Origin: Ailurus styani
Lineage: Eukaryota > Chordata > Mammalia > Carnivora > Ailuridae
DNA length: 64,000 nucleotides
NCBI GenBank assembly: GCA_002007465.1
Contig: LNAC01000678.1
Location: forward strand, 659,928 to 723,927
Direction: 5' to 3'
The notes beneath the pieces are model-generated. The model did not search any database, was not told where the DNA came from, and saw only the letters and a list, made by a program, of their open reading frames with translations. Within the stretch, counting starts at the first letter, position 1. Each line of letters starts with the position of its first letter. Positions 22,530-34,079 of this stretch are shown in pieces. The position numbers and the translations under genes are program-made.

Positions 22530-23249
22530 TGTTGATTCACATTTGATATCAAACATATGTTTTGCCTTTTAGACTTAAACTAGAATATTAAAACATTTCT
22601 CTTTTATTCCACTAGTGGAAGAAAACACTGTTCTTGTATTTCTCAAGAAAACCAATCTCAGCATTGGTTACAATTTTTAAAATGACAAAAACGATATCTA
22701 CAATTGTGGACTGAGACACATAATGAGCATTGATGCCCCCAAATTAATTAATTTCTATATAATCTATTTTAGACTAAATCACGTAAGTTGGGTACAGAAT
22801 GATGCATTAATAAAAATTCTACAACCAAAAAATGAATAATTGGAAATATACAAGGCTATACATCTCCAAAGTTTCTAAAGCCCAAATGCATTTATATAGG
22901 TAAAAGCTAAGTCTTTCATTTCGGGCTTACAAAAACATTATATAAGGCACACAGTTAAATTAATGGAATAAAATATTTAGCTATCTATAAGTACAAACTG
23001 CAATGATCTCCCAGTTAGAAAATGGCAGAAAAGTAGCAATTCAGAATAGATGATAAATTCCTGGCACCAGAACATGACTTTGAAAGGCTCAGTAGGGCAT
23101 GAGGAGTTGCTCTGAATCAATCATATCCCTAGCAAAACAGACATCGCAGAGTAGAGAAGGAGTAAAGAACACAACCCTGGTCAATATACTTAGGATTCTT
23201 ACTGCGCAATAGGATTTTCTTAATTTCATGGATATATTTTACATCTGCC
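22530..23249. other. Unique DNA
   Basis: Nothing recognised. Confidence 0.4.
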
Positions 23250-23335
23250 CTGTTCAATACAGTGGTCACTAGTCACATATGGCTACTGACAGCATTGTGG
23301 CTTATATGACTGAGGAACAGAATTTTTAATTTTAA
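23250..23335. mobile_element. MER5-like hAT-Charlie DNA transposon relic
   Basis: 'ccctgttcaatacagtggtc' then 'actagtcacatatggctact', then 'gactgaggaacagaattttt' further on, is the recognisable MER5A/B pattern. Non-autonomous and truncated. Confidence 0.65.
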
Positions 23336-25171
23336 AAAATGAACTTAAACTGGAATTGTCACTTGTGCCTAGTAGATTCCACAGAGGACAGTTTCATAGT
23401 TCCATCTGTTGGGTTAGAATATATATTCCCAACTCAGCCTATTTTTTTTAACTTGATGATAACCTTAGTAAAAAGTCTAGAAATTAGTCATAATGAGTTT
23501 TCTATTCTTTTTCTCTTGTGTAGTCATGCTAATATATAATGTAAGAAAATATCAGCCAACTTTTGAAGTCACTCAGACTAAAGCAAAACTGGGAAACACA
23601 AGCAGCTAGATAAATACTAACTGGCTTGATTGGATAAAAAATATTGGAGTCACTGAGTGACACCTTACTAGTCTTTACTCATCTGAATGCGCCATTGATA
23701 AAGGCTGAGAAACGTTTAGATATATTTCTGATAGTATCATATGCAAATATTATATTTTAAACTGCTCAAGTTGAAGAGGTAAATTATGCTAGTCTTGTTT
23801 ACTTTTAAATTATCATTCGATACCACTTGGCCTTGGTCTAATCTGGCTTCAGAGCTCTGCCCCAAGTGGGAAGTGTTTATTTATTGGATAGCACACAGAG
23901 AAGCTCTCAGCAGAAGTGATATGAAGCCAGAAACAAAGTGTACTAAACTTTGCTGTGTGTCTGGATTTACAAATTAAATGTATTTCAAATGTTTTTCAAC
24001 CGAGCAGTCTCCATGTGCTCAGCAGCCTTACTGTATCTTGCAAAAGATAAACACTAGGAAAGTTGGTTCAAGTCGTTCTCACTAATTTAAGCCCTGCACA
24101 TATTGACCCTTAATGGCAGATCTAAAGGGAAAAAATAGATCCTGCTAAATATTTGGTTAACTACTTCCATTCAATGTTTTCTTTTCTTCAATATGCTATT
24201 TTATCCACTCATATCCGAAAATAGTTTCAAATAACACTGAAGTCAAATTTGTGGTCAAGTTGCTTAAAAACCTCTTTAGGCTAGTTCCATGAAATAAGGT
24301 GTATAGATTGTAAGTTTCCATGTAGCTGTCAAATACTTTGATTGTAAATGCATTTAGTTCTGTTGTGAGCCTTCCAAATTAAGTCTTTAACTTGGAAGTG
24401 AAAATAGCACCCCTACAGAATGATGGCTCAAAGACTGGACAATTACCACATGACTCATATTTTCCTTTCCTGTAAACTTCAGAAATGCACATATTCTCCT
24501 GTTTCATTTCATACTCTTCCCATTCATCCTTGGATTTTTGTTGTTCTTAGTTCAGTTTCATTCTCTATTTTCATCAAACTATCTTTATATTACTTCCCAA
24601 AGACTAGCTCATTGCTGTCTCATCAGCTCTAACTTTATATCTTCAAACCTAAGACACTATTGAACAAAAATCAAGACAAACATTACAATTCAATAATTTT
24701 TAAAAATGTAAATGTATACATGCATATATATGTATTAGAAATCAAGGAGATCAATACACTAAAGAATTGTTGATTGCTAAGCAGATATAAGGCTCATTTT
24801 TATTCATTTCTTCCAAAGGAAAAATATGACTCTTTGCTATAATTGATACTGGACTTTTTGTTTTCATAATAGGCTTTTAGGGGTATTAAAGAAGTTTTAA
24901 GAAGCTTGTTGAAGATGCTAAATTATGTTAGTGGCTACTATCTTTTCCTTATTTTTTTATTTTTTTTATTCAATGTGTTAAAATTTTAAAAAAATATTAA
25001 ATCTGCTTAACCATCAAGAATTCACTACTGGCTACTAGATGAACTCAGTATTTCTTAAACGTGTTTTGTATCACTGGATACACAACAAGGCAATACCCCT
25101 TAGATGCAAACATGATGTAAGCCCAGATCATTTTGAAAAAAAAATCATAGAAATATCCATAATATAAAAAT
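23336..25171. other. Unique AT-rich DNA
   Basis: No repeat family recognised. The frames 23339-23539, 23786-23977 and 24420-24632 lack splice or compositional support. Confidence 0.4.
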
Positions 25172-25391
25172 AACTGTCTTACTTTAACTGATAACGGTCT
25201 TTGTAAAACATAAAACTTTGTGAAGATTATCCATACGAATGCAAAAATAGGCATTTTTTATTATCCACGAAATGCAAAAACANCTGTCTTACTTTAACTG
25301 ATAACAGTCTTTGTAAAACATAAAACTTTGTGAAGATTATCCATACGAATGCAAAAATAGGCATTTTTTATTATCCACGAAATGCAAAAAC
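25172..25391. repeat. 110-base tandem duplication with an N at the junction
   Basis: Copy A is 25172-25281 and copy B is 25282-25391. They are identical except for one G/A difference (cggtct versus cagtct) and the single N at 25283, the second base of copy B. The unit contains no known repeat. Either a recent tandem duplication or an assembly join artefact; the N at the seam makes the second a serious option. Confidence 0.95.
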
Positions 25392-25392
25392 A

Positions 25393-25509
25393 GGCATTTT
25401 TGCCTGTTTTGTTCACTGGATCCCACTCCTTAGAGCAAAACCAGTCACATAGTGGGTATTTAATGCAAAATTTATTGAATGAATGACTGAGTGGATACTT
25501 AATATTCAA
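25393..25509 (+). repeat. Duplicated L2-tail segment, copy 1
   Basis: It matches 27328-27443 at roughly 90% over about 117 bases. The shared part includes 'ggcatttttgcct', 'tcactggatcccactcctta' and the post-L2 flank 'ggatacttaatattcaa'. Copy 2 sits at the end of a long L2; this copy has only the tail. Confidence 0.9.
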
Positions 25510-25828
25510 GATGTAAAGAGACATAATAATATGTGAGTGGGAACTGAGGAGGATGATATTTGTCATTATTAAAGTTGAAAAAAGTGCACTCTTTATTTAA
25601 TGTTAAAGGGGGAAAAAAGTATTAGTAAGGAATACAATCCAAAAGCTTAATTACTTGTGTACATATTGAGAAAAATGACATTTTCTTTACCAGGATTCTT
25701 TTTACAGACTATGTAGTATATAGGGCTGTAAGATTTTAACTCTTTTTCCTTTTTAATGTTCCTCTACATTGTTCATCTTTAAAAAACTGGAAAATACTTA
25801 TTTTACCATATTCAAAAATGCAGGTAAG
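25510..25828. other. Unique DNA
   Basis: Nothing recognised. Confidence 0.4.
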
Positions 25829-25844
25829 TAATTTTTTACTTTAG

Positions 25845-26048
25845 GGGTGACTGGGTGGCTCAGATGGTTGAGCATATCTACCTTTGGCTCAGGTCATGAT
25901 CCCTGGTCCTGGGATCAAGCCACATGTCAGGCTCCCATATGCCTGGGGGAGTCTGCTTCTCCCTCTCCTTCTGCCCTCCTCTTGCTTGTTCTCTATCTGT
26001 CTCTCCCTCTCTCTCAAATGAATAAATAAATGCTTTAGAAAAATAAAA
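25845..26048 (+). mobile_element. SINEC, older caniform type
   Basis: Sense copy 'gggtgactgggtggctcaga' to an A-rich tail. Perfect 16-base duplication taattttttactttag at 25829-25844 and 26049-26064. Confidence 0.96.
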
Positions 26049-26064
26049 TAATTTTTTACTTTAG

Positions 26065-26519
26065 TATTGGCTTCCATCTGGCAATAAAGCTAGATTACCT
26101 CCTTTATATTTTTAAATATAGTGTATTTAAAAAGTATTTTATTAAATTTAAATTATAGTATTATTTATTATATCATATTATTGTTAAATTATAATTATAG
26201 TTGATTAAAATTATATAAAATAATATTTATAAAAGCTATAAATATGTCTTTTTTCTAATCATAAATATGATTAGAAGAAAAAATAAATAATTACATTTAT
26301 AAATTTGTGCTTTTGGAGGTTTTGCTAAGCAAATCTGAAACTCAGAATGCACAAAGGAACAGAGACAGAAACATAGCAACAACAACATCAGAAAGAATGG
26401 CAAAAATGTCAAGATACAAATGCAAGATTGTGAAAAAGCAATCGTGACATATTTCATGTGCAAAGGGAAAATATCTCCTGCTGGTTATCTCTCCAAAGTA
26501 CTCTAGACTTCTGTATCTA
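26065..26519. other. AT-rich unique DNA
   Basis: 26100-26300 is extremely AT-rich with TTAAAT/ATTTAT palindromic steps. No gene seen. Confidence 0.45.
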
Positions 26520-27427
26520 GCTATGACCCCAACTGGGATGTGTAATAAACATCTCAAACTTAACCTGTCCTTAACAAGACCTCTGATCCTCAAACACACA
26601 AACAAATTTAAATGCAACATCAAAAACTTTAACAACTCCTTATCTGCTATGCCTTCAAAAATATATCCAGAATTCAAGTTTTCTTATCCTCCACAGCCAC
26701 CCCGATGCAAGCCACTATCATCTTTTTCCTGGATTATTGAAATAGTCTCCAAAGTTCTCTTTTGGTTCTGCCTTTACCACCAACGCTCTTCCCTATCTGG
26801 CCAAAATTCTATTATTAATTTTATAGCCAGGGTGATTCTTTAAAAGTGAGTTACATCCTGTCACTCCTCAGCTTGGATCTTTCTAATAACTTCCCACTTC
26901 ACTCAGAACAAAAACACAAATCTTTATAACAACTCCATGGACCGTATGTGATCAGTCTTCCCCCACCACAGCTCCTTGATCTCATTTTCTCCCTTTCCCA
27001 CCCGCTCTCGCTGTGCTCCCACCACACAGACTGCCACCCAGTTCAAACATCAATCAGAAATGCTCACCAAAAGTAATCTGTGCTTGCTCTTTTCTCTTTT
27101 TGGAATGTTCTTCCCAAGGTACAGCTATCACTCCCTATCTTGCTTAGATCCTTGGGACTTGGGACTTCACTTATGTTACATAAGAGCATTTTCTGAATAT
27201 CCCATTTAAAATCGCATTTCCTCAGGCATTAGGCATTCTCTCTCCTGCATTAGGTTTCCCCATCTAATACACCATACATTATACTCATTTATTGTTTTTG
27301 AACTCTAGGATATGACTTTTATGAAGGGGCATTTTTGCCTATTTTGTTCACTGGATCCCACTCCTTAGAGCAAAACCGGTCACACAGTGGGTATTTAATG
27401 CATATTTATTGAGTGAATGAATGAGAG
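26520..27427 (+). mobile_element. L2 (CR1-like LINE) 3' portion, about 0.9 kb
   Basis: A sense L2 in consensus order. It runs 'taataaacatctcaaactta', 'aaaaatatatccagaattca', 'ggattattgaaatagtctcc' and 'gagttacatcctgtcactcc', then 'ttcccacttcactcagaaca'. It ends 'cacacagtgggtatttaatg' plus (GAATGAAT). The reverse-transcriptase C-terminal region is degraded. The frames here on both strands (26342-26677, 26523-26843, 26976-27209) are relics or chance. Confidence 0.85.
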
Positions 27428-27443
27428 GATACTTAATATTCAA
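27328..27443 (+). repeat. Duplicated L2-tail segment, copy 2 (probable source)
   Basis: This is the natural 3' end of the L2 at 26520-27427 plus 16 bases of flank, and it pairs with 25393-25509. Confidence 0.9.
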
Positions 27444-27889
27444 AGAACTCTTTCAAATGATATAGTAGAAAAAGTTGGCAAAGGATACGAATAGGTAGTT
27501 CATAGGTAAGGAAATCTAAGTAGCCAATAAACATTTGAAAATGTGCTCTACTCAACAGAATAAAGGTAATTGCAGTTATTTCAAATGAGATTTGTATTTT
27601 TTCCATAAAATTGGCAAATTTTAAAAATTGTAAGGTGCAGATACTGAAAAGCTATGAATTTCTCTAACATAGTTGGACAAAATGATGGACAGCACTTGTT
27701 TGTTAATTGACTCCATCCTCATAGTGTTAAGTATTGAGGGGATTTCCGTGGTCTCTGTGGTGGGAGCACAATCGTTGTACCTGGACAAAGGGAAGGAAGG
27801 ACCAACATTCAGGGAATGGAAGGGAGTGTTAAGGGGGATATTTTCCACTCCATACTCCTCCCATGTTTCCCACCCTTCTTGGAGCTCCT
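27444..27889. other. Unique DNA
   Basis: Nothing recognised; opposite-strand frames at 27621-27906 overlap and look like chance. Confidence 0.4.
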
Positions 27890-28245
27890 GGGAGACTGAC
27901 CTATAAAGGTTACATCAGCTAGATGCCTGATCCTCGAATTTCTAGTTGTATTCAGCCAATAAAGATGAGAAAAAGGTGAAGACTGAGGTCACAGGATGTA
28001 TGTTATCAACTCCCTTTTATCAGAATCTCAACCGACTGACCACATCCCTGAGAAAGGTTGCAGCTCCTCAGGGCAGACACATTCCCTCTGTCTTCTAGAG
28101 CCTCCTGGTCTAGAAATGATAATTCATTAGTATTATTAGCATTAGTGGATTGAACTATACTTCATAGTCTCCCTAAATCCTACCCACTCCTTTATAATTA
28201 GTCTCATTATTAAACTCTTCCTAAATTTGATGAGTGTCATGTGTC
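27890..28245 (+). repeat. Probable ancient interspersed repeat, class uncertain
   Basis: The stretch 'cagccaataaagatgagaaa', 'gcagctcctcagggcagaca' and 'ctccctaaatcctacccact', followed by 'cctttataattagtctcatt' and 'attaaactcttcctaaattt', matches in order a repeat I recall with 'cctttattaaactcttctcaaatta'. Family unnamed; LTR/MER class suspected. Confidence 0.45.
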
Positions 28246-29390
28246 CATGTTCCATTCTAGGAGACTAACTTGTACAAAATGCAATGACTGTTCATTAAAA
28301 CTAATAAAGAATATATGTAATCATCTACCAGCAACTCTCAAAAATCTAACCTTTTCAAACAAAAGCACCAGTACTAACAGAATATTGCAGCATAACTATA
28401 ATGGCAAAACAACTGAAAATAATCAGAATCTGTTTCAATGAAGGAATAGTTTTATCTGTTATGGTATGATCATATTGAGGGTTTAATGCAGTTATTAAAA
28501 AAAGAATTAGTTAGAAATATATTCTAATTTGGAAAGATGACCATGATATATTTTAAATAAGGAAATTAAGAGTCAAAGTAATTACTATATTTTTTTTGAT
28601 AAAAGCAATAAACCCCATATATGTGTATGGATAAGGGCCTGAGGAGATCCCATGAAGCTATTAATATTAAAAAGAGCTGAGGGGGAGATACTTAACATTT
28701 TTCTTTAAAATATTTGTATTATTTTTTTCAAAATGTAAAATGAACATGTATTACTTCTACTTTTGGAATTAGAAAATAATTAAAAAGTGGTAAGAGTAAT
28801 GAATATAACTATGTTTCTGCAGGCTAAGAATTTCTCTGCCTCCTAAATCAGACTTCTTTTTCCAGTTCTTTTTAACTTTCCTATAACCTGTGAAAAGAAA
28901 TCAGAAATCTCCTTCAGTGAGAGTAACAGGCTTTGGAAGGAGGAAGGGGGCTGAGTGAGGACCTCTCTATTTTTTTCCTAGACTTTTTTGTGGTCTGACT
29001 CACACACAGCTGATGCCACCAACTTTCCTCTGGCTAACATGGTGCCTGTATGGAAATACTGGATATTTCCTTTTGCGTTAATGTCCTTTAAGACCATGTA
29101 TTGTGTTGCAAGAGCAACTGAGAAATATTTATTTCATTTTCAATTAATTATAGAAATACTTGTATTTATGTATATGTATTTATTATAGTCAGAATCTTAC
29201 TCCAATATTACCTCTTAATAGCTATAAACTAGGAAACTGTTCTCATCTCAAGAATGTGCTAGGAACGTAAATTTGACATTAAAGCAAGACAAGTTCAAAA
29301 TGTCAGAGTAGAAACCCACTGTAACTTAAGTGCGGTGGAGGAAAAAATCCAAACCTGATGAATTTTATCCTGTTTATATTTTTATTTCAG
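28246..29390. other. Unique DNA
   Basis: Nothing recognised. Possibly intronic if the 29391 exon candidate is real. Confidence 0.4.
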
Positions 29391-29564
29391 AGGAAAAGAA
29401 GGCCCATAGTATATACAGATCTGCTTAAAAGACAGGCTTCAAAGAAGTCCTATGTGCATGGAATCTCCATTAGAACCATAAAAGTACCCCACAGAATAAG
29501 TATGCCACCTAAGATGCCTTGGGCTCATTTCAAAACCTTCATTCCACATTCCAAAGGCATCTAA
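29391..29564 (+). other. Candidate terminal coding exon
   Basis: An acceptor (tgtttatatttttatttcag, ending 29390) is followed by 57 open codons in phase 0. They begin R-K-R-R-P-I-V-Y-T-D-L-L-K and end F-K-T-F-I-P-H-S-K-G-I, then TAA at 29562-29564. The basic-rich sequence has ordinary coding-like codons in an otherwise AT-rich area. An AATAAA overlaps the stop (29564-29569), which would leave an extremely short 3' UTR. I do not recognise the protein. Alternatives are a chance frame, a lncRNA exon or a pseudogene piece. Confidence 0.3.
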
Positions 29565-29569
29565 ATAAA

Positions 29570-31283
29570 ACATTAAAAACTGTTATAAATTGTTTAGAGT
29601 ATGACCTGGATAGAAGGTACGGTCTCAGTTATCTATGAAATGTACACATTAATAATGAAAGTTTGTAGACCATTTTATTATATACATTAAAACTTGCATC
29701 AGCAAAATGTATTAAATGCATTTATAAATCAGATAAAATGGTAAGCGCTTGAATACAGTTATATGATAAAAACATTATTAATAAGAAATGGAACTGAGTA
29801 AATTAATCACAAATAGCTTACTGCAGGGGCTGAGGTTCATGTCTAGACTAATAAGATTTGTTGAAGAATGACTTTGGTTAGATTGCTCGAGTAAACAATG
29901 ATGAAATGGATTTACAATCTCTGCTCTGATCTGTGTGCTCATAGTATTCTCACCCCCCATGTAATAAATAGTCCTTGTTTGGATGACAAATTTAAGTGAA
30001 GGTGAAAAACAAAAGAAATGTATGTGTCTTGAATGCCATTTGGATACTGTCAAACAGCTTAGAGAGTTTTACATCAAATATGTAAGTTTACTTCAAATAT
30101 AAAATTTATGGCAAATATCTTATTTTGGAAATGCATGGATATAATGTAGGAGACCAAATGTTTAACATTTTCATCTCGCATAGTAAGTTAGATCAGATCC
30201 CCTACCTTCCTCATAATTCAGTAAAGAATACAGACAGTTTAAATTGAAAAGGCAACTATGCTGTTTTTCAATGTTTAAATATGGATATATCTACTGTAGA
30301 AATGTCTACGACAGGCCAAGAGAAGCTAATATTGGATAAAATATTTTCTGTTAAAGCAATAAAAGGTAGAATAACAAATATCTTAAATGTTTCTAGACAT
30401 GAACACCTATCTATAAATTTTAAGATATAGCTTATTCTGAGAAAAGGTCCTTGAAAAGTAGTGAATATGTAATTTGTTTTTTCAGCTATGGTACAAAGCT
30501 GGAGACACGTTCCCTTATATTTGGAGTAACATTCGTATTCCCATCACCACACAGGTGGTTAGCTCTAGTAATTAGCCAGCCATTAAAGCACTCAGAGACC
30601 TAACCTAATAATCACCAATCCTACAACTTTCTAGTCTCACAGCTTCCTCCTTGTACAAGTCTAGGTAATGAGTAACTCTGCCATAAGCCTGTTTGTCCAT
30701 TTATAAGTTGGAAGTAGCCCAATGATCTCTCTCTCTTCATCAAAAGCACATCTATGTAACAAGATTTCATTGTACCCTGTATTCATGCAACTACTAAGAC
30801 TTTTAACCCTCTGTCACACATTATTTTATTTGACCCTGCTTGTTAGGAAGAGTAACCATACATTCCAGTTAGCCCAAAACAGACCTGATTATACCTGCTA
30901 GCTTGGTGTAATTATTAACAGTGTACCATTTCATCCCTACAAAGCTGAAATTAACTTATTATACTAGTTCTGGGATCAAATTAAAGGTCTATAAATATTT
31001 GTTATTTTTTATAAATGTTCTGATTATGAATTAAAAAAGAAAAAAGGAATAGGATATTTTTCAATGATCTATGTGCTTCTAGTATGTTCTGGGAACACTA
31101 CGTTTGATTATTAAACACAAGTATCCTATACCCCTAGGTCGGTATATTTTACTAGTGGAAAATCAGAGTTTACAAATCAAGGATCCAAATTTGGCATCTA
31201 ACAGAAAATTCATTTTTAGATTTGTGATCTTGTTTTTACACAAAATCTCAAATATGTTAAAAATCTAACTATGGTAGTCTTGG
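29570..31283. other. Unique AT-rich DNA
   Basis: No repeat recognised. The minus frame 29778-30053 lacks support. Confidence 0.4.
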
Positions 31284-31399
31284 TGCATTTATTTATTTAT
31301 TTTTTGATTTTTACTATTTTTAAGTATTCTCTACACCTAACACGGGACTCGAATGTACAACCTGGAAATCAAAAGTCACATGCTTTACTGACTGAGCCA
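31284..31399 (-). mobile_element. Ancient carnivore tRNA-SINE relic
   Basis: Antisense: T-rich tail, then 'ttaagtattctctacaccta', 'cacgggactcgaatgtacaa', 'cctggaaatcaaaagtcaca' and 'tttactgactgagcca'. This is the oldest CAN-SINE form in the window (compare 'taatctctacacccaacg'). Confidence 0.75.
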
Positions 31400-31539
31400 T
31401 AATATTAAGAGAGTTCTCGTGTTTTTTTAAGTTTGAATAAAATTGCTGCTTTCACTGTATAAATAAATAGTGTTTGGATTTGGACGATAAACTGTATAGT
31501 CACTCTACTGTAAGACTGAAAAAAGAGAGATTTATCCTC

Positions 31540-31645
31540 TCATTTTACAGTAATGAAATTTAAGACTCAAAGTTGTTAAAATAATTATCTTTAGTAACAA
31601 CTTAGACCTGGTCAGTGCTCTTTCTACCATAACTTTCTGCTTGTG
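31540..31645 (-). repeat. MIR relic
   Basis: The sequence 'cattttacagtaatgaaatt', 'taagactcaaagttgttaaa' and 'tcagtgctctttctaccata' is in antisense MIR order. Confidence 0.55.
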
Positions 31646-31877
31646 GTTACATAAACCTTTTACTTAGGTACATTACTATATTCATTGTAGAGTGTAAATT
31701 AAGAAAGTCAAAGCCTCTCTAGCTCCATTCCAGATTCAGTAATTTGCATATGGACATGTTTTACAATAGGATAGGTCTATATAGCATTATGGGAGAACGA
31801 AATCTTGGTGAAAGGTGCATCTTGGCATAATGAAGGTTGTGTTTGTCTTTCTGGGTAGAAAACTCTTATTAGTTTTC

Positions 31878-32158
31878 CTTGGATTAAAAATTGTAACTTA
31901 CACAACTTTTCTTTTTTTTTTTTTTTAAAGATTTTTATTTATTTATTTCACAGAGGGAGAGAGATCACAAGAGGCAGAGAGGCAGGCAGAGAGAGGGGGA
32001 AGCAGTCTCCCCGCCGAGCAGGGAGCCTGATGCGGGCCTCGATCCCAGGACCCTGAGATCATGACCTGAGCCGAAAGCAGAGGCTTTAACCCACTGAGCC
32101 ACCCAGGCGCCCTTACACAACTTTTCTTGGATTAAAAATTGTAGCTTCCACAACTTTT
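31878..32158. repeat. 33-base tandem duplication interrupted by a SINE
   Basis: Copy 1 is 31878-31910 and copy 2 is 32126-32158. Both begin cttggattaaaaattgta and end cacaactttt; they differ at two positions. The SINE and its own target duplication (31898-31913 and 32113-32128) lie within copy 1, so the tandem repeat predates the SINE. Confidence 0.9.
31914..32112 (-). mobile_element. SINEC, mustelid-type
   Basis: Antisense copy from a T-run to 'gagccacccaggcgccc'. Perfect 16-base duplication ttacacaacttttctt at 31898-31913 and 32113-32128. Confidence 0.98.
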
Positions 32159-32300
32159 CTTGTAAAATGAAGTTTACCAGAGAAAAATGAACTATTCATC
32201 CTTAACACTGCAACAGGAATTTATCACGATGATGTGTAATATAAAATTATATAACCATAAAACGTCTGGGACAAAAAAGACATTGAAATCGTGGTTTTCA

Positions 32301-32511
32301 GGGTGTCTGGGTGGCTTAGTCGGTTACGTGTCTGACTCTTGGTTTCAGCTCAAGTCATGATCTCATGGTTCATGATCTCATGGGTCATGAGATCAAGCCG
32401 TGCATCGAATTTCTTGCTCAGCGAGGAATTTGCTTAAAGATTCTCTCCCTCTGCCCCTCCCCCCACTCACACTCTCCCTCTCTCGCTCTAAAATAAATAA
32501 ATCTTTTTTAA
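32301..32511 (+). mobile_element. SINEC, older type with internal duplication
   Basis: Sense copy 'gggtgtctgggtggcttagt'. It carries a partial duplication in which 'catgatctcatgg' recurs at about 32357 and 32371. An imperfect target duplication may be gaaatcgtggttttca (32285-32300) and aaaatcttagatttca (32512-32527). Confidence 0.9.
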
Positions 32512-32527
32512 AAAATCTTAGATTTCA

Positions 32528-33424
32528 TCGCCTCAAGCCCCTAATTTTACAAATGAAGAGACCATGTCACAAAAGTCATGTATTAATATTTAAGAGAAAA
32601 TCAGTACTATGATATTACATACTTTAAAATATGGAACTGTGAAGAGAGAGATTTTGACTTGACAACGATTTTTTCCAAAACCTGTCTTACAAAAGGCTTT
32701 GTACAGAAAGATCGTTTGATCATACATATTTGTAGAATATTTCATACAGCACATAAGGAGACCAAGAACTCAGTGAAATTATGTATTTAGGAATCTAATT
32801 TTTCTTCATGTCACCAAGCATTTTCAGAATTTATTTCTCCATGTATTTTTATTTTGTTTATGTATACTTCTTAGGAGGATCTATTAGGAAATGCTGATCT
32901 ACAGAGATACTTACCGCCTGAAACTTCAATCTGATTCAGGTACTCTCATTCTAAAACCCAGCTAAATCATTATAATCAAGATAAAGATTTTTAAGGCATA
33001 GTAAGTCCTGTGAGTGGCACAGAACATATAGCATGGTTGAGTTCTGAACTTTAACCACTATGATTTGGGAAGCCAGGACAAAGGTCCTACTGGGTGAGCT
33101 TTGCATTTAGAGAACATTTATACTGAAAAACAGAGCTAAGTCTCTCATTTTCCAATAGATCTACCATTGTTTGCTTTGTTGTTCATTATCTGAACGAGGG
33201 ATTCATAGAGTTGGCTATTGAAGAAGACCCTCATTGACAGTGTAAGTACCTAAGGTGATGTTTTCCTCCTTTGGTAAAATGAGAAAGGACCCTGCAGAAG
33301 TAGATTTTGTGGCTGTCAAGACAAGACACCAGCCAATCTTTAAGGCTATGTATGGAGCTTATGTTCTAATCTCAACCCTGAAACTAAACTTTTAATTTTT
33401 CATCAAACTAAAGGAAGAAGGAAT
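32528..33424. other. Unique DNA
   Basis: No repeat firmly recognised. An acceptor/donor-like pair frames 33159-33241, but every frame of that segment has a stop. Confidence 0.4.
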
Positions 33425-33620
33425 TAAGATTTCTTGAGTGCATACTATGTGAGAAACACACCATTAAGTTTTGAATCCCATTATTTCATTTGTCTTTGGC
33501 TTAAAGTCTCTAACATGAAACAATTATCTTAAATTCAAGATGAGAAAACTGAGTCTCAGAAAGATGGGGTAATTTACCAAACATCAGGTGACTAGATAAA
33601 TTGCTATGTTGGCATTTGAA
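33425..33620 (-). repeat. MIR
   Basis: The sequence 'ttgagtgcatactatgtgag', 'gatgagaaaactgagtctca', 'gaaagatggggtaatttacc' and 'aacatcaggtgactagataa' is a good antisense MIR series. Confidence 0.75.
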
Positions 33621-34079
33621 AGCAACTGGATTAAATAACGGTCTTTCCTCTTTACCAATATGCTTCCATAAAGTCATTATCTAAACTCAGGGAAATACAT
33701 AAGAAAAAATAAAAGTGAAAATCATCTCTAAAATAAAGTTTTCCCTATGCTTCTCTAAGCTTCCTCAGGCTGAAGATTTAAACACAAGATCATAATAATT
33801 AGAACAAGCACTCTTTCTTGGATTTTGCTCCAATTTATGTTTTATATCCCACACCTCCCAGCTCACGAGAATTTGCATTATTTGTTATCTTTCCCTCTTT
33901 TACATGCTTTGTGTGACTTGACTAGATATTTTATACAATCAAACTTTACATTTTCTCAAGTTTCTCACATAAAAACAAGATAAATGGAAAAATGTCCCTT
34001 CCTTTCATATCCTTCATCTTTCTCTAGCTATCGCTTTATTTTCTTTTTTATGACACTGACCTTTTGAACCCACAATCTT
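33621..34079. other. Unique DNA
   Basis: Nothing firmly recognised; may include eroded L2. Confidence 0.35.

Noticed and set aside
26342..26677. A 111-residue minus-strand frame
   Set aside because: Much of it overlaps an L2 relic on the opposite strand, with no splice sites or similarity I recognise.
33159..33241. Segment between tccaatag and gtaagt, exon-like edges
   Set aside because: Stops occur in all three frames; could at most be non-coding, and splice-like edges are common by chance.
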